Assembly (NCBI RefSeq): GCF_014855495.1
Contig: NZ_JACYFJ010000002.1
Coordinates: 124,001 to 188,000, forward strand
DNA from: Euzebyella saccharophila
Lineage (GTDB): Bacteria > Bacteroidota > Bacteroidia > Flavobacteriales > Flavobacteriaceae
Length of the DNA: 64,000 nt
Direction: 5' to 3'
A model generated the notes under the pieces. It worked only from the letters and a program-made list of their open reading frames with translations. It had not been told where the DNA came from and did not search any database. The first letter of the stretch is position 1, and each line of letters opens with the position of its first letter. Position numbers and translations under genes: made by a program. Positions 27,323 through 36,065 of this stretch are shown here, piece by piece.

Positions 27323-27688
27323 CTAGTTTGTAATTCGGTTTAAAAAGACATCAAAATCACTATCGTTCATGAATAGGGTCCCATTTTTATCAATGACCGG
27401 TAGGGATATGGACTCCGCAGGCAATCCTGCTAATTGAATTTTTAAAACCATCTCCCGTTGTTTTGTAAGATTTACATCTACATCATAATACGTAAATGCT
27501 ATTTGTTTACTTGTAAGATATGATTTGGTATCCAAACAATAATGACAGGTGTCACTGCCATAAACAATGATAGTTTCCCTAACATCTTGTGTTGCCATAT
27601 CTTTTTTCATTAGGGAAACAGAATCCTGCCCCCAAGAGGAAAAAGCTATAACAACGGTTAAACAAAGGGTAAAAAGATAATTTTTCAT
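27323..27688 (-). CDS. glutaredoxin-like protein with signal peptide
   Basis: The 121-residue protein has a signal peptide (to about SSWGQ, residue 20) and a glutaredoxin/NrdH-like domain. The redox site is TCHYC (about residues 47-51), followed by AGLPAESISLPVIDKNGTLF, the cis-proline region. It would act as a periplasmic thiol-disulfide protein. It is the first gene of the sugar-uptake run, 9 nt before the MFS gene, which is an unusual partner. A role in disulfide formation of the envelope uptake proteins is speculative. Confidence 0.75.
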   Translation of the reverse strand: MKNYLFTLCLTVVIAFSSWGQDSVSLMKKDMATQDVRETIIVYGSDTCHYCLDTKSYLTSKQIAFTYYDVDVNLTKQREMVLKIQLAGLPAESISLPVIDKNGTLFMNDSDFDVFLNRITN

Positions 27689-27705
27689 CTTGTTAATGAT
27701 TAAGA

Positions 27706-27743
27706 AAAAAGAGTTGGTCCTTTAAAAATTCCCAACTCTTTTT
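27706..27743 (-). terminator. terminator after the TonB-dependent receptor gene
   Basis: On the reverse strand AAAAAGAGTTGG (27743-27732) pairs with CCAACTCTTTTT (27717-27706) around a 14-nt loop. It lies between the receptor stop and the glutaredoxin-like gene. It would lower or stop read-through from the receptor into the metabolic genes. Confidence 0.8.
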
Positions 27744-27769
27744 GTCAACCAAACTAAACTCTAAACTAC

Positions 27770-30400
27770 TTAGAACTTATATTGTAAGGCCAAAGTGGAA
27801 GACCTACCACTTATGGATCTAGCTCTTACCAAGCGATTGGAGCCAAAGGCACCATCACCATTTCCTTCAACTTCTGTAATACCAACCGTATCAAAAATAT
27901 TGTTCATGCTCAATACCAAGGAAAGTCCTTTTGTAAGTCCGGCCCTTCCTATTAGGTTGAAATAGGCATAACCGGGCATAACTAAATCATTGTCATCTTG
28001 AGCGTAGGATTTTGAGGTTCCCAAAACGCTTAATACCACAGCGTGTTGATTTGTTGCGCCAAAATTGTACGAAGGGGAGAGGTTATACACAAAATCTGCT
28101 TGTCTTCTAGGAGTATTGCCTTCATTGTCTCCTCCGTCAATTTCAGCTTTGGTCCAAGTAAGGGAACCGTTAACGGAGAAGTTCTCTCCAAAGGCCATAG
28201 CGGTTTCTGCTTCTATACCCAATGCTTTAAATGGATTACCTACTGTTCTGTTCAGTTCGTTACTGATACCTTCATCGGTATTACTCATAAAACCGGTAAG
28301 GTTAAGGGTTCCGTTTTTAAGTCTTTTCTTCATACCTATTTCCAATTGGGATAGCTCATCAAATTGTACATCTGCCAAACCATCTGCGCCATAGCTATTT
28401 CTATCTGCGGCCCTACCGGATGCACCTTTGCTATACCTTGTAAAAACAGCGGCACCATCGTTGATCTTGTAGTTAAGACCGGCGGAGTAAGAGACAAAGT
28501 TATAGCTGTCATTTACAATCTGACCGGCATTTCCGGCAATCAACGGAACCACTTGCTCTATTCCTTGGATAGTTCCATCAGCATCGTAATCGTAGGGACC
28601 TTGGCTTGTTGGGCCTCCTTGTATGGTACCGTTCACGTTTACGTTCTCAAAACGCACACTACCATCAAAATTTAATTTTTCGGTGATGCTGGCGTCAATT
28701 CCCACATAAGGAGAGTTTACATTATGTACGGTATTGTATTTACGCTGACAACAGTTACCCCAAACCGGAGTACCATAGGAGTATTGGCCATTTCTGGAGA
28801 ACCCGTCAAAATCTGCCAATCTTGCCTCTCCGTCACCTTTAACTTCAGAAAGGAAAGAACTCCATTGCCATCCAATTTTTGTGTTCTGGGTGGCTGTAAA
28901 AAGACCAGCGGTAAGGCCAATATTATCACCAAGTCTTTTGGTAATTTTTGTATCGCTAAAAAAGTTGCTTAAGTCATCTACGGTAACGTCGAACATATGT
29001 ATGATCTGTGCCAATCCATTTTCTGGATTAAAGGCTTCCCTGGCCCCATCGGCATACACCAATGCTTCAGTTCCGGCTCCGGCAGCGGCCCTGGCAGTTG
29101 CATCAATTTCGGCAACCGTACCCACGGCAGCGGTAAAAGGAGCTACCCACTGCCCACTATTATTGGAATATCTTGCCTTTCCGGCTATTTTCCAATCATT
29201 TCCTAAATCAAAGGAAAACTCGGCACCTAAAGATTTTGAAATCGGATTATTTCCATTTCTTACATCGTTTACATGCCTTCCACCACCATCAAACGGATTG
29301 GTGCCTGCACTTTGTTGCAAGTACGCGGATTGTGTGGCATCACCTGTAATATCAAAACCGGGCAAATTAGAGTAAGTAGGATCATCATTGCTACCCTCCA
29401 AAAGCATAGGCATAGGTAGGTACATAACGGATCGGTCGTTTAAAAATTTAGCGTAAACACGCACATAACCGCTGTTAAATTTTTTGGTAATGTTCGCTTT
29501 GAACTGTCCACCTTTATTTCCTTGGTAGCCAATATTTCTAGGGCCTTCACCTGTTCTCATAAAACCTCCCATATGAAAGGATAGGCCATTGCCAATAGGA
29601 GAACCATATTCAAAATCAAGTCTACTGGTTTGGTAATCCAACCCAAAGGTAGTTGCCAAGGAACCTCCTTCGTTTTCCCCAGTTTTACTGATCATATTTA
29701 TGATACCGGCCGGCCCATTTGAAGTCTGTGTTGAGGCAGAACCCCCTCTAATGGCTTCGACCCTTCCAATGTTGGAATCGATTCGCAAAAAGTTATCGGC
29801 GTTACCAAATGAGGTATCACCAAACAAATTAAGGGGCAAACCATCTTCTTGAATTTGAAAGTACCTTGAACCACCTGAAGAAACCGGAACCCCGCGAACG
29901 TTGAAGTTGGCGTTACCTTCACCACCAGAAGATTCTGCACGAATACCGGGTATATTTCTAAAAAGTTCCCCAGCACTTCTTGGGGCAGCATTTTCAATAC
30001 GTTTGGTACCCATGGTAGAAACGGAAATACTGGACTCCAATTTGGATTTTGGGTTCACAACACCTGTAATCACTACTTCATCAAGAGATTCCGCATCTTC
30101 CTGCATGATAAAATCCAAGGTTTGGTCCGTACCATTTATTTCAACAGATTGTGATACCGTTTTAAATCCTAAATAGGATGCCGTTAGGGTATAGGAGCCA
30201 TCCTCCAAATCTGTTATAGCGTAATTTCCATCAAAATCGGTAACCGTACCGTTGGTGGTTCCGTCTATGATAAGATTTACACCGCCCAAAGGCACTCCTG
30301 CTTGGTCTATTACCTTACCTGAAATGGATTGAGCTGATGCCATGCCCGCGGAAAGTACGAGCAAGATCAATAAAATTGCATTGTTTTTAATTGAACTCAT
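27770..30400 (-). CDS. TonB-dependent outer-membrane receptor of the sugar locus
   Basis: The 876-residue protein has a signal peptide (to about MASAQ, residue 24). A CarboxypepD-regulatory-like domain follows (about 25-110, ISGKVIDQAGVPLGGVNLIIDG given here as parts ISGKVIDQAG and GVNLIIDG). The plug domain (about 120-240; PGIRAESSGGEGNANFNVRG) precedes a 22-strand barrel ending in LALQYKF. No SusD-like partner is encoded next to it, so it works as a stand-alone TonB porin. It would import the sugar for the phosphorylase locus. It is divergent from a LacI regulator and shares its palindromic control region. Confidence 0.93.
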   Translation of the reverse strand: MSSIKNNAILLILLVLSAGMASAQSISGKVIDQAGVPLGGVNLIIDGTTNGTVTDFDGNYAITDLEDGSYTLTASYLGFKTVSQSVEINGTDQTLDFIMQEDAESLDEVVITGVVNPKSKLESSISVSTMGTKRIENAAPRSAGELFRNIPGIRAESSGGEGNANFNVRGVPVSSGGSRYFQIQEDGLPLNLFGDTSFGNADNFLRIDSNIGRVEAIRGGSASTQTSNGPAGIINMISKTGENEGGSLATTFGLDYQTSRLDFEYGSPIGNGLSFHMGGFMRTGEGPRNIGYQGNKGGQFKANITKKFNSGYVRVYAKFLNDRSVMYLPMPMLLEGSNDDPTYSNLPGFDITGDATQSAYLQQSAGTNPFDGGGRHVNDVRNGNNPISKSLGAEFSFDLGNDWKIAGKARYSNNSGQWVAPFTAAVGTVAEIDATARAAAGAGTEALVYADGAREAFNPENGLAQIIHMFDVTVDDLSNFFSDTKITKRLGDNIGLTAGLFTATQNTKIGWQWSSFLSEVKGDGEARLADFDGFSRNGQYSYGTPVWGNCCQRKYNTVHNVNSPYVGIDASITEKLNFDGSVRFENVNVNGTIQGGPTSQGPYDYDADGTIQGIEQVVPLIAGNAGQIVNDSYNFVSYSAGLNYKINDGAAVFTRYSKGASGRAADRNSYGADGLADVQFDELSQLEIGMKKRLKNGTLNLTGFMSNTDEGISNELNRTVGNPFKALGIEAETAMAFGENFSVNGSLTWTKAEIDGGDNEGNTPRRQADFVYNLSPSYNFGATNQHAVVLSVLGTSKSYAQDDNDLVMPGYAYFNLIGRAGLTKGLSLVLSMNNIFDTVGITEVEGNGDGAFGSNRLVRARSISGRSSTLALQYKF

Positions 30401-30489
30401 TGGTCTTCATTTTAATTATTCGATAATTTCAACACTTAATTTTTCACGAATCTATTTTTTAGGCACAATCAAAATGTGAAATAATTATT

Positions 30490-30524
30490 CGAAATGGTTT
30501 TCGAAATCACCGAAAACAATTTCG
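30490..30524. promoter_or_regulatory. 35-nt near-perfect palindrome, probable LacI operator
   Basis: The arms are CGAAAT (30490-30495) and GGTTTTCG (30496-30503), with CGAAAACA (30511-30518) and ATTTCG (30519-30524) as their mirror. A single base differs between the arms, and the 7-nt centre is AAATCAC. It lies in the 166-nt gap between the divergent receptor and LacI genes, 43 nt before the LacI start. It is the best candidate for the LacI regulator's operator. Confidence 0.7.
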
Positions 30525-30566
30525 ATTTGCAAATTTTGGCTATATTGAGCTTTTAGATTTTACTTT

Positions 30567-31592
30567 ATGGAGCCAGTTACGCTTAAACAGATTGCAGAAG
30601 AACTAAATATTTCCGTTGCCACTGTTTCAAAAGCCTTAAAAGATTACCCTGATGTTAGTAAGAAGACCAAGGCCTTGGTAAAAGAGCTTGCAAAAACATT
30701 GAACTATAAACCCAACACCTTTGCGGTCAATCTTCGTACCAGAGAGTCCAAGACCATAGGCCTGGTCATACCGGTAATTGTCCATCACTTTTTTTCCAAT
30801 GTGATTAAGGGGATTGTAGCACAGGCAGAGAAAAAGGGATACCTGGTCATTATTTTACAGTCCAATGAATCCTACGAATTGGAGAAAAAACAAATTGACC
30901 TTTTGTTGAATCAACGGGTAGATGGTATCATGATTTCCTTGGCCAATGGCACCGCAGATTTTTCGCATTTAAAGCAAGTACTGGAATTAGGGAAACCATT
31001 GGTAATGTTTGATAAAATCGCTAAGATTGTTCCTTGTTCTAAGGTGGTCATTGATGACAGAAAGGCCGCTTATTTGGCTACCCAACATTTAATAGATACC
31101 GGTTGTACCCGCATTGCCCATTTTAGGGGAGCGCTTTTACCACAAAACTCCATTGATCGCTTTTTGGGATATAAAAAGGCGCTTTTGGATAATGATTTGC
31201 CATATGATCCGTCTTTGGTGTATATATGTGAATGTGACGATAGAAGTTTTGAAGAGGGGCTAGATAATGCCAAAAAACTGTTGAACGATCATGATGATGT
31301 GGACGGGATTTTTATTAATACGGATTTGGTGGCCATTGGCGCCATGACCGAACTGGCCAAGCAAGGGGTAGCGGTACCTAATGATATGGCCGTAGTGGGT
31401 TTTAGTAACTGGTTCATGTCCTCAGTTATATCCCCCAGTTTAACAACCATCAACCAACCTGGGGTAGAAATGGGTAAAAGAGCCTTCAAACAACTATACA
31501 AGGAAATAAAGGCCATTAAAAAGAACAAGCCCATAAATCCCAAGGTAATTACGCTTGAAACGGAGTTGATAAAAAGAGAATCTACCAAATAA
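30567..31592 (+). CDS. LacI-family regulator of the sugar locus
   Basis: The 341-residue protein has the LacI helix-turn-helix at the N-terminus (VTLKQIAEELNISVATVSKAL, split here: LKQIAEELNI and VATVSKALKD). The hinge LNYKPNTFAVNLRTR precedes a periplasmic-binding-like sensor domain (about 60-335) with IGLVIPVIVHHFFSNV and FINTDLVAIGAM. It is divergent from the receptor gene and adjacent to a 35-nt palindrome. It probably represses the uptake and phosphorylase genes until a sugar or sugar phosphate binds. Confidence 0.93.
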   Translation: MEPVTLKQIAEELNISVATVSKALKDYPDVSKKTKALVKELAKTLNYKPNTFAVNLRTRESKTIGLVIPVIVHHFFSNVIKGIVAQAEKKGYLVIILQSNESYELEKKQIDLLLNQRVDGIMISLANGTADFSHLKQVLELGKPLVMFDKIAKIVPCSKVVIDDRKAAYLATQHLIDTGCTRIAHFRGALLPQNSIDRFLGYKKALLDNDLPYDPSLVYICECDDRSFEEGLDNAKKLLNDHDDVDGIFINTDLVAIGAMTELAKQGVAVPNDMAVVGFSNWFMSSVISPSLTTINQPGVEMGKRAFKQLYKEIKAIKKNKPINPKVITLETELIKRESTK

Positions 31593-31737
31593 AGAGTTGG
31601 TTCATTATCAGTTCGGTAATGGTACCTTGACTTTAAGTCTCAGTTACGCTCCACTGCTAAAAACTTAATATCTTTAGAAAATTTTTGGTCCTATTCCCGT
31701 ATACGGACCTCTAAACCAAACCACCAAAACAAAAAGT

Positions 31738-32511
31738 ATGTTACGAAATTTCTCCTTTCTCCTTTTATTTTGCTTATTGATAACCGTTTCCTGTAAGGAG
31801 GAGGAAAAAAAGAAATTTGAATTAAAGCGTTCCAAGGAACTGGCCCTTAAAAACAAGGTGCACAACCAATTGTTGGATATTGAAAAGGAGCAGGGGTGGA
31901 AGTTGCTTTTTGATGGGGAAACCCTTAATGGCTGGCATCTTTTTAATCAACCGGATTCTACCCAGTTTTCCGCTTGGGAAGTACGGGACGGGTATATTTT
32001 CTGCAATGCTACGGATGAAAGCAAAGTTTTTGGGGACTTGGTCACCGATACGGAATTTGAAAACTACGAACTGGTTTTTGAATGGCAAATGGCACTGAGG
32101 GGCAACGGTGGGGTTTTTGTGAATGTACAGGAAACGCCCCAATTTAAAGCCACCTACGAAACCGGACCGGAATACCAATTGTTGGAGCCCGCCCATATGG
32201 ATACCAAAACCCCATTAAAAAGACCGGGCTGCCTTTGGGGGCTTGCACCGCAACTAACGGAGGTAGAAGCCAAACCGGCAGGGCAGTGGAACCAGACCAA
32301 AATTGTACAGCAAGACGGAAAGATTACATTTTACTTAAATGGAAAGAAGACCGCCGAGGCCGACTTCAATTCTCCCGAATGGTCACAATTGGTAGCCAAT
32401 TCCAATTTCAAGGACCGCCCCCATTTTGGAAAAGCTACCAAAGGCAAGATAGCCCTACAGAACTGGTATTTTGAATCCAAGTTCCGGAATATCAAGTTGA
32501 GGGAGTTGTAG
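31738..32511 (+). CDS. DUF1080 (3-keto-disaccharide hydrolase) lipoprotein
   Basis: The 257-residue protein has a lipoprotein signal with cysteine 19 (TVSCKEEEK). The DUF1080 domain shows WKLLFDGETLNGWHLF, WEVRDGYIFCN, NYELVFEWQMALRGNGGVFV, GPEYQLLEPAH and the family's WNQTKIVQQDGKITFYLNGK. DUF1080 proteins include 3-keto-glucoside lyases/hydrolases acting on oxidised disaccharides in the periplasm. It follows the LacI gene by 145 nt on the same strand, near the sugar locus. A role in the same sugar's oxidative route is possible, but no 3-dehydrogenase gene is seen here. Confidence 0.85.
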   Translation: MLRNFSFLLLFCLLITVSCKEEEKKKFELKRSKELALKNKVHNQLLDIEKEQGWKLLFDGETLNGWHLFNQPDSTQFSAWEVRDGYIFCNATDESKVFGDLVTDTEFENYELVFEWQMALRGNGGVFVNVQETPQFKATYETGPEYQLLEPAHMDTKTPLKRPGCLWGLAPQLTEVEAKPAGQWNQTKIVQQDGKITFYLNGKKTAEADFNSPEWSQLVANSNFKDRPHFGKATKGKIALQNWYFESKFRNIKLREL

Positions 32512-32529
32512 GTGGGTGATATTTTATGA

Positions 32530-32865
32530 AAAATCGGTAGCATCTTTTTTATACTCTCCAGCGATAACAAAATTGTATGGGATGCGCTGTAGAGTCAATA
32601 TTTTAGGGATATTAGGGGATTGTATGAGTTGTACGCCCAAATTGAAGCACAAAAAAAGGACTTGCAGTTTTGGGATAATCATCACTATCAAGAGTTACTT
32701 CTTTCTTTTTACTTAAATCATAAAATTGAAGCGCTGACCCGCGAGCTGTACCCCCTGTTTTTCGATACCATTACCATTAAGGGAAAAATCTACCACCCAC
32801 AAGAAAACAAGTTGTCTCCCATTTATTCACATTTCATCTGCCAAGGAAAGTTTCATTTTAATTAG
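32530..32865 (+). pseudogene. degenerate gene fragment A
   Basis: A protein-like reading frame runs from 32530 to a stop at 32863-32865, broken by a TAG at 32590-32592. The part after the stop reads FRDIRGLYELYAQIEAQKKD and then FWDNHHYQELLLSFYLNHKI, with real-protein composition. The part before it (ILSSDNKIVWDAL) is in the same frame. No start codon or family was recognised. This looks like a remnant left at the edge of the accessory island. Confidence 0.35.
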
Positions 32866-32878
32866 GGGCTGGTCTGTC

Positions 32879-33134
32879 TTATGATTGAAGGTTATTTATT
32901 TCTTTTTTCAAATAGCTTGTGTCTTTCTCGTCTTTGATAAGGCTACTTAATTTCGCTATGAGCGACTTTCAATGCATGGTATTCGTTCCAATTGCCATTT
33001 AGCCCTTTTAAAGTTACCAAACTGTTAATTAAACGGTTACCGTAATAAGAAACAGATATTTTTGTAAGTTTTATAGTGTAGGATAAAAAAGAGTTTGTAA
33101 TTTTAAGCATTCCCTCGAGATTACTCCCCCAGAA
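32879..33134 (-). pseudogene. degenerate gene fragment B
   Basis: On the reverse strand, 33134 to 32943 reads through SFLSYTIKLTKISVSYYGNR and LVTLKGLNGNWNEYHALKVA to a stop, and a one-base shift just before it continues as SSLIKDEKDTSYLKKEINNL to a second stop at 32879-32881. From the ATG at 33110 the first frame encodes 55 residues. The composition is protein-like, and the frameshift suggests a decayed C-terminus of a longer gene. No family was recognised. Confidence 0.35.
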
Positions 33135-33417
33135 TTATTCCCCTTTTTGTTGTATTAAAAATGTAATGGTAAAGCTTTAGTAATAGATAGTTTTGCTCTG
33201 AGCTTTAATGGTAAAAATTTTTAGTTTTTATCATCAGTAGTAGGATCAGTCGTGGTAAGATTAGTGCATTGAAATCGCCCAATTTTGGTGGGCTTTATAA
33301 ATTGAATATTGGTTACCAAAGTACTGACTTCCTACATTTTACTTCCCCCAACAAAATTTATTGTTTCCGGTATTGTTATTACCAATTTTATTGTGAATTA
33401 TTAAATCTACATAGGAA
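33135..33417. other. gene-free spacer before the island's first intact gene
   Basis: No plausible reading frame was found. GCCCA and TGGGC (near 33279-33292) could form a short stem. The sequence is AT-rich, without a clear -7 box or SD sequence before the next start. Confidence 0.4.
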
Positions 33418-34365
33418 ATGAAAAAACTAATATTTTTAATTAACATTACCTGTATTTGGGGATTCGCATTCTCGCAAGATTCTGAAACCTACTTTACAAA
33501 ATTTCGTATTAAGGATGAGTTGAAAATAAATCCTCAGGTGTTTACGTATTTAATGAAAAATGAGAAAGTTCCATTTTTTAGCTTGTCCGCAGAGAAAAAA
33601 CAAGTGTACATCAACCTGTTGGAGAAGAATAGGGGAGGGGAGTTTAGCTATGAGGCCAGGTTAGGTTCTGGATCAATAAAAAAAACGATTAAAATACCTT
33701 TAGAGGGTAACATTAATTATTCAGATTTTTTGAAAGATTTGAAGTTTGACAACCCAGAACAGGTAGTTTTGAAAGGTAAAAGATATAGTTATGTGAAGTT
33801 TTCTAAGGATTCGATAATTGTAAACCCATGGTTGGTAAAAGATGAAAAAGGAGAACTTATAAGAGATGTATATTATTATAAGTTGGAAAACAGGCAAAAA
33901 GTGTATTTAAACTTTAGTGAAATTACTTTATCAGGATTAACTATACCATTGAAGTACAGATTCCGAGACAAAAACGACTTATTAAAAGAGCAATTTAACG
34001 CTTCTTTCAATGCAAATGTTTTTATTGGCTACACCTTTTATGGAAGACGAAGTTTCTTTTATAGAAAAGATGTTGGTAATAAAAGTAACAATTTCAAAGT
34101 AACTGCTGGGACTTTCGTTGGTGCATCCACAATAAAATTAAATAACAGTAATACTAACTTGGCCAATGAACCTATTATGGAGGACACTGAAATAACAGAA
34201 GGTTTAGCGTCATATGGATTTGGTGTTAATTTTTCATTTAATAAATTGAATTTTGGTGTTTTTACGGGTTGGGACAAGAGTGTTGGAGAAAATGCCGATA
34301 AATGGAATTATAATAACAGGGCATGGCTAGGTCTAGCTATAGGCTATTCTTTATTAAAAATATAA
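33418..34365 (+). CDS. predicted secreted/outer-membrane beta-barrel protein, unknown family
   Basis: The 315-residue protein has a signal peptide (about 1-20, ending AFSQ). The first half is lysine-rich and soluble-looking. From about residue 200 there are alternating aromatic strands (NANVFIGYTFYGRRSFFYR, VTAGTFVGASTIKL, YGFGVNFSFNKLNFGVF, AWLGLAIGYSLL) that fit an 8-strand outer-membrane barrel. No family was recognised. It is the first intact gene of the accessory island and is on the same strand as the next four. Confidence 0.6.
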   Translation: MKKLIFLINITCIWGFAFSQDSETYFTKFRIKDELKINPQVFTYLMKNEKVPFFSLSAEKKQVYINLLEKNRGGEFSYEARLGSGSIKKTIKIPLEGNINYSDFLKDLKFDNPEQVVLKGKRYSYVKFSKDSIIVNPWLVKDEKGELIRDVYYYKLENRQKVYLNFSEITLSGLTIPLKYRFRDKNDLLKEQFNASFNANVFIGYTFYGRRSFFYRKDVGNKSNNFKVTAGTFVGASTIKLNNSNTNLANEPIMEDTEITEGLASYGFGVNFSFNKLNFGVFTGWDKSVGENADKWNYNNRAWLGLAIGYSLLKI

Positions 34366-34480
34366 AGTAAGAAATGCATTTTCCAGAATTAGGAAAGAGA
34401 GCTGCGTAATTGAAAAGAGAGTAAACCTAAACTGATCGATTATTTTCTTTATTCTTCTAAAAAACAACTTCCCAAAAGCT

Positions 34481-34546
34481 AATGAAACCGAGGTACGAGG
34501 TTCATGAACTCCTTTAGAAAACAATTTAATCCTTGTGAATAAACAC
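34481..34546. repeat. spacer repeat, copy 1
   Basis: AATGAAACCGA is followed by GAGGTTCATGAAC, AAAACAAT and GTGAATAAACAC. The same ordered blocks occur at 36066-36130. A partial copy occurs at 40113-40155. The centre GTTCATGAAC is a palindrome. It lies about 90 nt before the next start codon. Confidence 0.5.
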
Positions 34547-34635
34547 CTATTAACTGACCGAAAGATACCTTTGTAAAAACCAACAGTTCTAATCAAGGGT
34601 AGCTTACAATAATAGATTTTCAACCAGTTTTCATT

Positions 34636-35545
34636 ATGCTGAATTCTTTTAAAAACGATGTAAAAGACAATTTTTTTAATCTTTTCGATTATTTGTCCGT
34701 CATTTTGGTTCCCTTGTTGATTTTTTTTTGCTGTAATTGGTTTTAGTGGAGATGTCTTTAAAGTATTTAAGGTCTACCAATATGGAGAAATAGAACATTT
34801 AACTATAAGTGAGAAAAAAAAGGAATTAACCCAAGGTTTTAGGGGTAGTTACACGAATTATAAAATCATTTTTGAAGAGTATGAGGGTTATGAATTACCA
34901 ATTTGGAGGCAATTTCAATTCGATAAGTTTGAGAAAAAACAAATAGTTCCTGTATATATTTACAACAAAACTCCTGAATATATTATTTATACTGGAACAC
35001 AAAAGGCAGGATTTGTTCGCCTTTTATGGCATGGAACAAGTATTCTACAATTCACAGTAACATCAATAATATTTTTACTACTAGTATTGTTTGTGGGGTA
35101 CAAATATCTTGAAATACTGAGCCAATCTTATTCTGAGTTAAAGTTAAAAACGGAGAACTTGAGCAAATTTTATTTTTATCTGCAAACTGTAGTTGTCTTT
35201 TCTCCAATTTTTATTTCCATTTTAATTACAATGATTATTTCTAAGGGAATATTGTTGAATATCAATAGAAATGAGGAATACGATTTATATACCATAGGGT
35301 TCTTTTTATCACTGCTTGTGGTTATCCCTTTGTTTTTTCCCTATTTGATTTCATTTGGAATAAAAAAATATAGAAACGGAGACGGTCTTTTCTTAAAATA
35401 CTTTAGAATGGGAATTGCAGTTTTTGGCATCCTAAATCTAGCTTTTACCTTATTTAAGGTGTTAACAGATGAAGACCCAAATAATTTTACTTTTGCAAGC
35501 CTTTTTAAGATTCTAGTAGAGTACTACGATTCTATTCTTGGGTAA
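34636..35545 (+). pseudogene. membrane protein gene split by a nine-T frameshift
   Basis: From ATG 34636 the product reads MLNSFKNDVKDNFFNLFDYL and enters a membrane helix (VILVPLLIFF). It then stops at a TAG near 34744. One base less in the T9 run at 34721-34729 joins it to FAVIGFSGDVFKVFKVYQYG and onward to 35545, giving about 302 residues. The joined protein has a first helix, a soluble loop of about 100 residues (ending YIIYTGTQKAGFVRLLWHG), and four further helices. No family was recognised. The defect may be a sequencing error, phase variation or true loss. Confidence 0.6.
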
Positions 35546-35653
35546 TGACCCTATAATTAGTATAATAAATCTCCATAACTGCCTCTTTTAAACCTATTAA
35601 AACATAAAAAATATTTTGCCTCTCCAATTCCGTGAATGTATCTGCTGGTAGAT

Positions 35654-35678
35654 AATGATTACCCAGTGGGTGATTATT
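35654..35678. repeat. hairpin of the GCGAGAT-type spacer element, copy 1
   Basis: AATGATTACCCA (35654-35665) pairs with TGGGTGATTATT (35667-35678) with two wobble pairs. It is followed by GCCGAGATGGGGC. The hairpin at 40213-40241 has a different sequence but the same shape and is followed by GGCGAGATGAAGC. Confidence 0.45.
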
Positions 35679-35684
35679 TTTTTA

Positions 35685-35845
35685 GCCGAGATGGGGCATT
35701 GGCGTTAATGGCAGAATTTCTTTTGACATAAAATCGGTAACGTTCTGTGCCTAAAAAAGTCAGAACTGATTTTATGTTCAAATAGCATAGCTATACAGAA
35801 ATTCAGCGCCGTTTTACACCAATGCCAGCCGCATAGTCTCGTCGC
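35685..35845. repeat. large imperfect palindrome (about 160 nt)
   Basis: Ordered pairings run outward from the centre: GTTCTG 35742-35747 with CAGAAC 35761-35766; ACATAAAATC 35726-35735 with 35768-35777; GAATTTCT 35714-35721 with 35797-35804; GGCATTGG 35695-35702 with 35819-35826; CGAGA 35687-35691 with TCTCG 35837-35841. It could extrude as a cruciform or form a long RNA hairpin. Confidence 0.7.
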
Positions 35846-36065
35846 CAATATAAAAAGCCCACTGGGCTTTCCATATCGTCGCGTGTATCATAATGTTCCG
35901 CATTATAGCCTGTCCCGAATTAAGTTCGGGATAACTTGAGCTTTGGTACGTCATAAAAAGGGAATGTATTGCAGATCTTTTCTTTTTTTGAGCGAGTTGG
36001 TGCGTTGGCCAAGTTGTTACTTCTTACTTGATTTTTTCTTTCTAAAAACTTTATTCATAAAAGGT

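Noticed and set aside
27770-30400. SusC of a SusC/SusD pair
   Set aside because: No SusD-like lipoprotein lies on either side, so it is called a stand-alone TonB-dependent receptor.
27770-30400. Forward-strand frames over the TonB receptor gene (up to 164 codons)
   Set aside because: The receptor on the reverse strand is complete, and these frames have biased, non-family composition.
32516-32716. Forward frame starting at 32516 as a gene
   Set aside because: The overlapping frame at 32530-32865 is more protein-like; neither has a family match.
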